Origin: Amblyomma americanum | Lineage: Eukaryota > Arthropoda > Arachnida > Ixodida > Ixodidae | Assembly: GCF_052857255.1 (NCBI RefSeq) | Contig: NC_135497.1 | Span: 118,806,744-118,870,743 of the forward strand | Direction of reading: 5' to 3' | Length of the DNA: 64,000 bases | In this document: in pieces, positions 57,560-64,000 of the stretch | Numbering within the stretch: the stretch's first letter is position 1 | Layout of the letters: the number at the start of each line of letters is the position of its first letter | The notes under the pieces: generated by a model | Told to the model about the DNA's origin: nothing | The model's input: the letters and a program-made list of their open reading frames with translations, nothing else | Database searches by the model: none | Made by a program: the position numbers and the translations under genes

Positions 57560-58015
57560 TGATAGAACAGCACTGATGTCTTCTTGTACAGCGGCTCGCA
57601 TTTCCATTTTTTTTTTTGCAGCGAAACTTTGACCCATGAGTCGGGCCATCTTTTTCTGGTTTTCTCTTATGTTCTCTTTCTTTTTCATGTTTTCACTTGC
57701 ACCTAGTGCAATGAGCGGCAACATGGCAAAGAGGGTAATTTTCTCTTGCGCATTCGGGCTTCATTAACCTCTTATTCAGGCATCTGCTGGTTTGCCCAAC
57801 ATAGGCGGCACCGCACTTGAAGGGTATCTGGTATACAACGTTTTCTTTGCAGTCAACGGAAGGTGGCACATGTCGTACCAGGCAACCGACCTTCTTTGTT
57901 GGTTGTGCTTTCGAAACTTGTTTGCACATGGCACTCAGTTTGCTAGGGGCAGAAAATACGACATCGACGTCGTACCTGCCTGCAACCTTCTGCAACACCT
58001 GCACCTGCAACACGC
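57560..58015 (-). pseudogene. PLE-3 minus arm: connector and GIY-YIG endonuclease
   Basis: Minus-strand frame from 58015: VLQKVAGRYDVDVVFSAPSK (about 57995-57936), LSAMCKQVSKAQPTKKVGCL, then NVVYQIPFKCGAAYVGQTSR (57850-57791) and CLNKRL, the GIY-YIG core with the conserved Arg, then PECARENYPLCHVAAHCTRC, a Cys/His-rich stretch that ends at a stop at 57693. Tail text (VTREIMEAYRIHNLGEKCIS) follows in a shifted frame near 57560. The RT is absent (5' truncation at the dimer junction). A distinct family from PLE-1 and PLE-2. Confidence 0.8.
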
Positions 58016-58449
58016 ATAAGAAAAAGAACATAAAAGGAAACCAGAAAAAAATGGCCCGGCTCCTGGGACAAAGTTTCGCTGCAAAAAATGCAAATGCGAA
58101 CCTCTGTACAAGAAGACAGCAGCGCTGTTCTATCATAAGAACAAGGTGACGCGAGAAATCATGGAAGCATGTGACATTCATAATCTTGGAGAAAAGTTCA
58201 TCAGCAACTCTTCTGTGACATAAGTGGCAAGGAAATTCAAAATCTGGACTTGCACATCGCATAGGTTGTTTACCCCCTTTTTGTGGTTTTTTTTTTGTAC
58301 TTTATTGTTTACGTTCACTATCTATTACCATTCTTTGTTCTTCAATAAACTCAATTGCTAGTCAGCGCTTGTCTTGCCTTTGTCCCGCCTTTGTTGCGCT
58401 GTTGACCCACCATGAATGCTTACCCACTCGCCCAAATCTCAGCTTTACT
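58016..58449 (+). pseudogene. PLE-3 plus arm: endonuclease tail and 3' UTR
   Basis: Plus-strand text TREIMEACDIHNLGEKFISN (58150-58209) is the end of the PLE ORF downstream of the endonuclease, and the 3' UTR includes TTCAATAAACTC (58341-58352) as a polyadenylation-like site. Truncated well inside the endonuclease, hence shorter than the minus arm. Confidence 0.75.
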
Positions 58450-58462
58450 CAGCTCCAGCGTC

Positions 58463-61141
58463 GCCTGCTACGCTATGTCATTATGCAAGGTGCACACCTC
58501 TGGCTACTCTACCAGGGCGTTTATCTCGTGTTTTTCTGAGTAGTCAAACTGTAGCAAGTGCGCGTATAACGTTGCCCATAAGATAACGATTAAAGCTTGC
58601 TTCTTTTTCTTTGCTGCGATAAAATGAGAGCCAAAAGTTTCATTAAAATTTACAGTCTTACTAAGAAGGCATTCATAAATTCATATAAAAGAATGTTGGC
58701 CTTCGTAAGTGTAGATGAACGCTCCCGCGAAATTATTAAGGACTTTTTTGGCTATACGTATCAGGTGGTGTGTGCAGATCTTTGTTTTTCGGCAAGAACA
58801 TTCGCAAGGATCTGAGGCGACGAATTTCACGTAGAAGGCGGCACTAAGGATATGGCTTTCACTGCATTAGTGGATGGCACCGAAGGGAGCTCGCCGCTGG
58901 GAATCAGTGGCTGTGGCTTTTTTTCTGCTCAGCATCACTTCTCAGGTTCGCTACCTGGTGCATTGGTCGCATTACCACAGGCGCGAAATGCGAAAGAAGC
59001 TTGTGAGCTGTGATTTTGGTGTGTGTCAAACAATCCAGGTGCGTCGGGATCAATCGGAGCCATCCACTGCTGCGACCTGTCTAGAATATAGTTTCTTGGT
59101 CGTATCGCACTGGCGTAGCGTGACAAAAATTAGGAAACGGGGACAGCTGATGCGACTGTGAAAAAAAAATTAGGAAACGGCGACAGCTGATGCGACTGTA
59201 AAAATTTAATCTGAGGGGCACTGTGCAGACTTAACGCTTGGCCTATAAAACGTGTAACCTTTGGTTCTCTGTCTTACACCAACCCACCAACCCTATAGTC
59301 CAGTGTATTTTGGGGAAACCCAAGGTGGAGTAGATTTCAGTTAGGGAGTAATAGCTCATTAGAATGCACCTGAAAGCAGTAATACGGCCACAACGGAAAG
59401 ATTTGAAGCTTTTTCAGAAATTTCGTAGTTGCGAAAAAATTCGTACTTTCCACAGACCTGGGCTGTCCTCGGACCAGGACGAATGTTTTTTTTTTTTCAA
59501 ATTCGAAGCTTCTAAAAAAGTCGTGTAGCTTTCCTCTGTAGACGTATGACTGCGGTCTGACTGCGGATTACTTTCTAACTACACGTAATTACTTCGTAAT
59601 TACAGAATCCAAGTATAAGTTTTGCTTTGACTGGAATCACCATCTCACAGTTCTGTCAATATCTTTTGTAGAGGACGCAACCATTAAATTTCAAACAAAG
59701 TCAATTAGTGCTCAAGTGTAGAGTTTCCAGCGCTAATGTTCTATTATTACACATAAAGAAAATGTCAAAATGCCAAAATAAAGTGCAGATGTCTTCGCCG
59801 TTTTCAGCATTCTCGTGCTGTTGCATGGGAAGAGTTCGTGCTTTGATGGGACTCAGAGGCAGTGCCCACGCATTCAAAGAATCACTGTGTTGGTTCACTT
59901 GCTCTTCAGCGCTTTTCTGTTCATTCCGAATGGAATGGCTTTTACTCCACGCACAAAAGAAAGCACATTGCATAGGCACCGCGAGGGGCCATTCTTTCTA
60001 ATAAAGTAGCGCTAGAAACCTCTTTGCATGCGCCTCTCACAAGCCTCGCATCTGTAAGCAAACCTCTTCGGGTTCTGAAGATGGAGCTACGCACTATTCT
60101 CGATCAGCGTCTAAGTTGACGCTGGGAACATTGCGCCCCTTGTTTTCCGGTTCCTATTGATCACAAAGCTCCTACTGCTGAAAGCATTTCTTTGTTTCAT
60201 TTCTGGCACGTCGTCGGGCATCGCCTTTCTTTCAAACCAGGTAAGTTCGGCTTCTTCCCCTTCGATTCTTGTGCCATCTGCTGCTGACGTGCGCTTGGTT
60301 CTTTGGGCTCAGTGTGGTGCCATTATTTGCAACGCTTCTCTAGTAGCAAAGCCAGGAAGGCGTCCCCGGTGTTCCCTTGTTCTAGTACTACGGATGGAGT
60401 TGCTTACTCCTTCCCACACTTGTGCAGAAAGATAGGATTTATATATTTCTGTGGTTCTCATATGTAACCATTATCTCATAGTAACTTTCACCTTCCTTTT
60501 TTTTTTTTGCAGCTCCTCTATACCGTGGTGTTGACCTTTGGCGTCCATGGACAGCCCCGCAATACTTTTCTGCTGTTAATTTGCTTTTCAGTGAACCTGA
60601 CGCATCAGCACATATTAGTTTCATTCCTTAGATCCCTTTTTATTTCTGTGTCTTGAAAATTCCTTAACTGCAAAAAGAAGCAGATTGGCCTTGCTAAGAT
60701 TCTTCCTTTTTGCTTTAGGGAATGGGTGAAAATTCAAAGGAGCGAGATGAACTGACTGAGCATGGTTAAGCCATGATCTTCCCTTCCGGCCTTTCAGCGA
60801 CTTCTTGGGATGCGAGAGCGCGGTTTTGGTGGAGAGCAGCCCTCGTGCAGAATCCAACTGTCCTGTGCGTACTGCGGTTGTTGTAGTGGAATACTTCTCC
60901 CAAGAAAATTTTTTTAGTACCTGCGCGCGGTAACTGTCACCTCGGTTCATGACATTTCCTGACGTTTGTTCATACATCCTTTTTCGGAAGGCGGACTGTC
61001 AACGTCTTTTCGTTAATGTATTTCCTGCTTTGTCTGCGTTTATAGTAATGGACTGCATTGACTTTTAGTGTAGTGTCTGTGTATACATGTAATATTTGTG
61101 CTGTAATACTGATGTTTGATGCAACTACATATTAAGTCGAT
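58463..61141. other. About 2.7 kb, unassigned
   Basis: No gene or known repeat recognised, except the 40-bp tandem duplication listed at 59125. Several poly-T runs. Open frames at 58597-58815 and 58874-59161 show no domain. Confidence 0.4.
59125..59199 (+). repeat. Two-copy tandem repeat, period 40 bp
   Basis: AAAAATTAGGAAACGG(G/C)GAC... at 59125-59159 is repeated at 59165-59199 with one difference, joined by an A-rich linker. Confidence 0.85.
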
Positions 61142-61515
61142 AGCCTCTAATGGCTCATACTCACGGTGTCCGTCCTTCCGTGACACTCTTCAACTTGATA
61201 AGAAAAAAAAATCTCTGTACACAATGGGATTCAAACCATCATCCTTCCGTTCCGCTGCTGAGCGTGCTAACGACTACGCTACTTCCTGCCAACGCATATG
61301 CAGTTCTCCTTGTCTATGACGCTGGAGAGTGCTTGCAGAAAGGCGTCGAATCAGATGGATGCCTCCCAAATGCCATCCAGTGTCTCCAGCATTTAAGATT
61401 CACAAACAATTGTGTACTTAATTAACATCTTAACCACACATCAGTGACACAAGCAGCAACACCGCACTAAAGGTTTTCGCATCACCGCACTTTAGGTCAA
61501 CAAAGTGCCCCTGAA
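61142..61515 (-). mobile_element. R3 repeat, copy 2
   Basis: Reverse complement of the R3 type at 36150-36575: CTCTAATGGCTCATACTCAC at the left, then the tRNA-like part (B box on the minus strand GGTTTGAATCCCATTG at about 61224-61239, A-box-like TAGCGTAGTCGTTAGCACGC at about 61283-61264), GCATATGCAGTTCTCCTTGT, CGTCGAATCAGATGG, and at the right CACTAAAGGTTTTCGCATCA. The ends are again inverted around GGCGAAAGCC-like sequence, with decay. Confidence 0.65.
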
Positions 61516-62287
<772 letters not shown>

Positions 62288-63329
62288 GTTTCTTTTTTTC
62301 GTTCTTTTGCACCGGTAATACTCGTTTATTCGCCTAACCTCAGGTGGCGGAGTAATGTTTTAAGTGGGTGTCGAGCTTGTTTGCTGCCGCCTTTCTAGCG
62401 AGTGCAAAACACTTCGTCAGCTAGTATAGGATCTAGAGGAACTCACACCCTCAAAATAAAGGAATCTTATATAGAAGGTGCCCCTAACATCACAAAGTAC
62501 AAACCTCATAAAATTTTTCTCTCAATCCGTCAATGAACTTTTCACTGAAATTGAGAAAAAAGCAGCACGCTGTGCTCACGGACCGAAATCGTAAGTTCTA
62601 CGTATGGAAGAACGTTTCCAGACTTACTCGGAAATTTGCAACGAAGCCTTCGCTCAAACTCGCCTCAGCACAAAGCTAGCTTTAAATTGCCATCGGCGCA
62701 ACTTCTTGCTTGGACAACTAATCAAAGTTAGTTAAGCCAGGACTTTCAAAGCCGGTTACAGTCCTTTTGAAATAAAAACGAAGTTTAGACTGCACCCTTG
62801 GTTTCTGAAACGATTTGTCATTTTTTCCTGCAGTGTCTCTTTTTTGGCTGTCGTCTTAAAAGAACCCATTGGAACCATCGATTTATTTTTATTTCACTTC
62901 CTTATCCTCAATATTGTAAAATAAGCACTTTATTTCATATATTTTTTGTGCTTATCTATTCATCCGTACTAAGCGAACCTATGTTCAGCACACAGCACTT
63001 CACAAAAACTTCCTGGATCCACTGCAGCCACAATGAAACGGAATTGAAACAAAAAATTCGGCATTATTTTTTATTTCTGCATATCCTATATATCCCGAAT
63101 GGCAGACATCAATTCAAAACCCGGTCTCTACGGCGTTCTTTTTCAATGTCTAAAGCCTTTAGTTATCAACATTTTTATGTCCATGGTTATAAATCTTTTT
63201 CTCATACTTTGCTGGTCCTCCATGCAACTACCCTTTAAAAAGAAGAAATTGATTCGAATATCGTAGCAGATGAACTTTTATCAAATTGGACCTTTTTCAT
63301 GTAACGGGGTCGTCCTTCTTTTGTCAGTT
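62288..63329. other. Unassigned
   Basis: AT-rich; no assignable frame or repeat. Confidence 0.4.
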
Positions 63330-63441
63330 GCCGCGGTGGCTCAGTTGTTATGGCGCTAGGCTGCTTACCCGAAAGACGAGGGTTCGATCTCGGCCGTGGC
63401 GGTCGAATTTCGATGGAGGCGAAATGCTAGAGGCCCTTGTA

Positions 63442-63968
<527 letters not shown>

Positions 63969-64000
63969 TACTGTGCGATGCCATTGCACGTTAACGAACC

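Larger units (their letters stand above)
57287..58449. mobile_element. PLE-3: Penelope-like inverted dimer with perfect 13-bp target duplication
   Basis: CAGCTCCAGCGTC occurs at 57274-57286 and 58450-58462, exactly outside the element. The minus arm runs 58015 to 57287, the plus arm 58016 to 58449; 57300-57690 pairs with 58016-58410 (for example GACAAAGGCAAGACAAGCG at 57318-57336 with its complement at 58370-58388, and GTGACGCGAGAAATCATGGA-type blocks). 3' ends point outward. The arms differ in truncation: the left end stops at CATGGTGGGT, the right end continues about 30 bp further. The duplication surrounds the whole dimer, so it landed as one unit. Confidence 0.85.

Noticed and set aside
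60157..60435. 92-codon plus-strand frame with a hydrophobic start, possible secreted protein
   Set aside because: Composition fits a signal peptide only loosely, no cysteine pattern, no supporting context.

Overview
This window looks like intergenic or intronic DNA from an animal with a large, repeat-packed genome, most likely a hard (ixodid) tick. Reasons: tRNA-derived SINEs that resemble the tick Ruka family as I remember it; Penelope-like elements (PLEs) with GIY-YIG endonucleases; I-group LINEs with RNase H next to CR1-like LINEs without it; Tc1/mariner-type short elements; and long TA, TG, CA and TTTC microsatellites. I found no intact host gene. The recognisable host-type coding remains are two decayed TatD/TATDN2-like deoxyribonuclease copies and one short sushi-like fragment. 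No search could be run, so every family name is by reading and every 'copy' is by eye alignment inside this window.

Layout. 0.5-5.5 kb: a PLE inverted dimer (PLE-1) split by an I-group LINE (LINE-A). 5.5-8.5 kb: about 3 kb with nothing recognised. 8.5-32.9 kb: a head-to-tail tandem duplication of a unit of about 3 kb that carries a TatD-like gene on the minus strand. Copy A (8515-17890) was filled by an 812-bp Tc1-type inverted-repeat element, a double-ended Tc1-like palindrome and LINE-B. Copy B (17955-32905) was filled by PLE-2, by LINE-C inside PLE-2 (a 5'-inverted, 'twin-primed' copy), and by LINE-D, an almost complete CR1-like element that splits the TatD remnant. Each copy therefore serves as the empty-site control for the other's insertions.

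33-43 kb: sparse and mostly unassigned, with a minisatellite, a tRNA SINE, a Tc1-type MITE, a tRNA-like MITE (R3) and a decayed hAT/CGGBP1-like gene (41.8-42.9 kb). 43.9-45.8 kb: a LINE hit by a MITE that was itself hit by a SINE. 49.8-54.3 kb: two divergent CR1-like LINE remnants. 54.8 kb: a probable dead hammerhead ribozyme on the minus strand. 55.1 kb: a SINE with a perfect 12-bp target duplication. 57.3-58.4 kb: PLE-3, an inverted dimer flanked by a perfect 13-bp target duplication. The window ends in a SINE split by a Tc1-type MITE whose core has grown into a CA microsatellite.

The strongest observations concern the order and form of insertion: three independent PLE loci are all tail-out inverted dimers, two of them with convincing target duplications around the whole dimer; one LINE shows a diagnostic 5' inversion bounded by a perfect 16-bp duplication; and several nested insertions can be dated relative to one another from this sequence alone.
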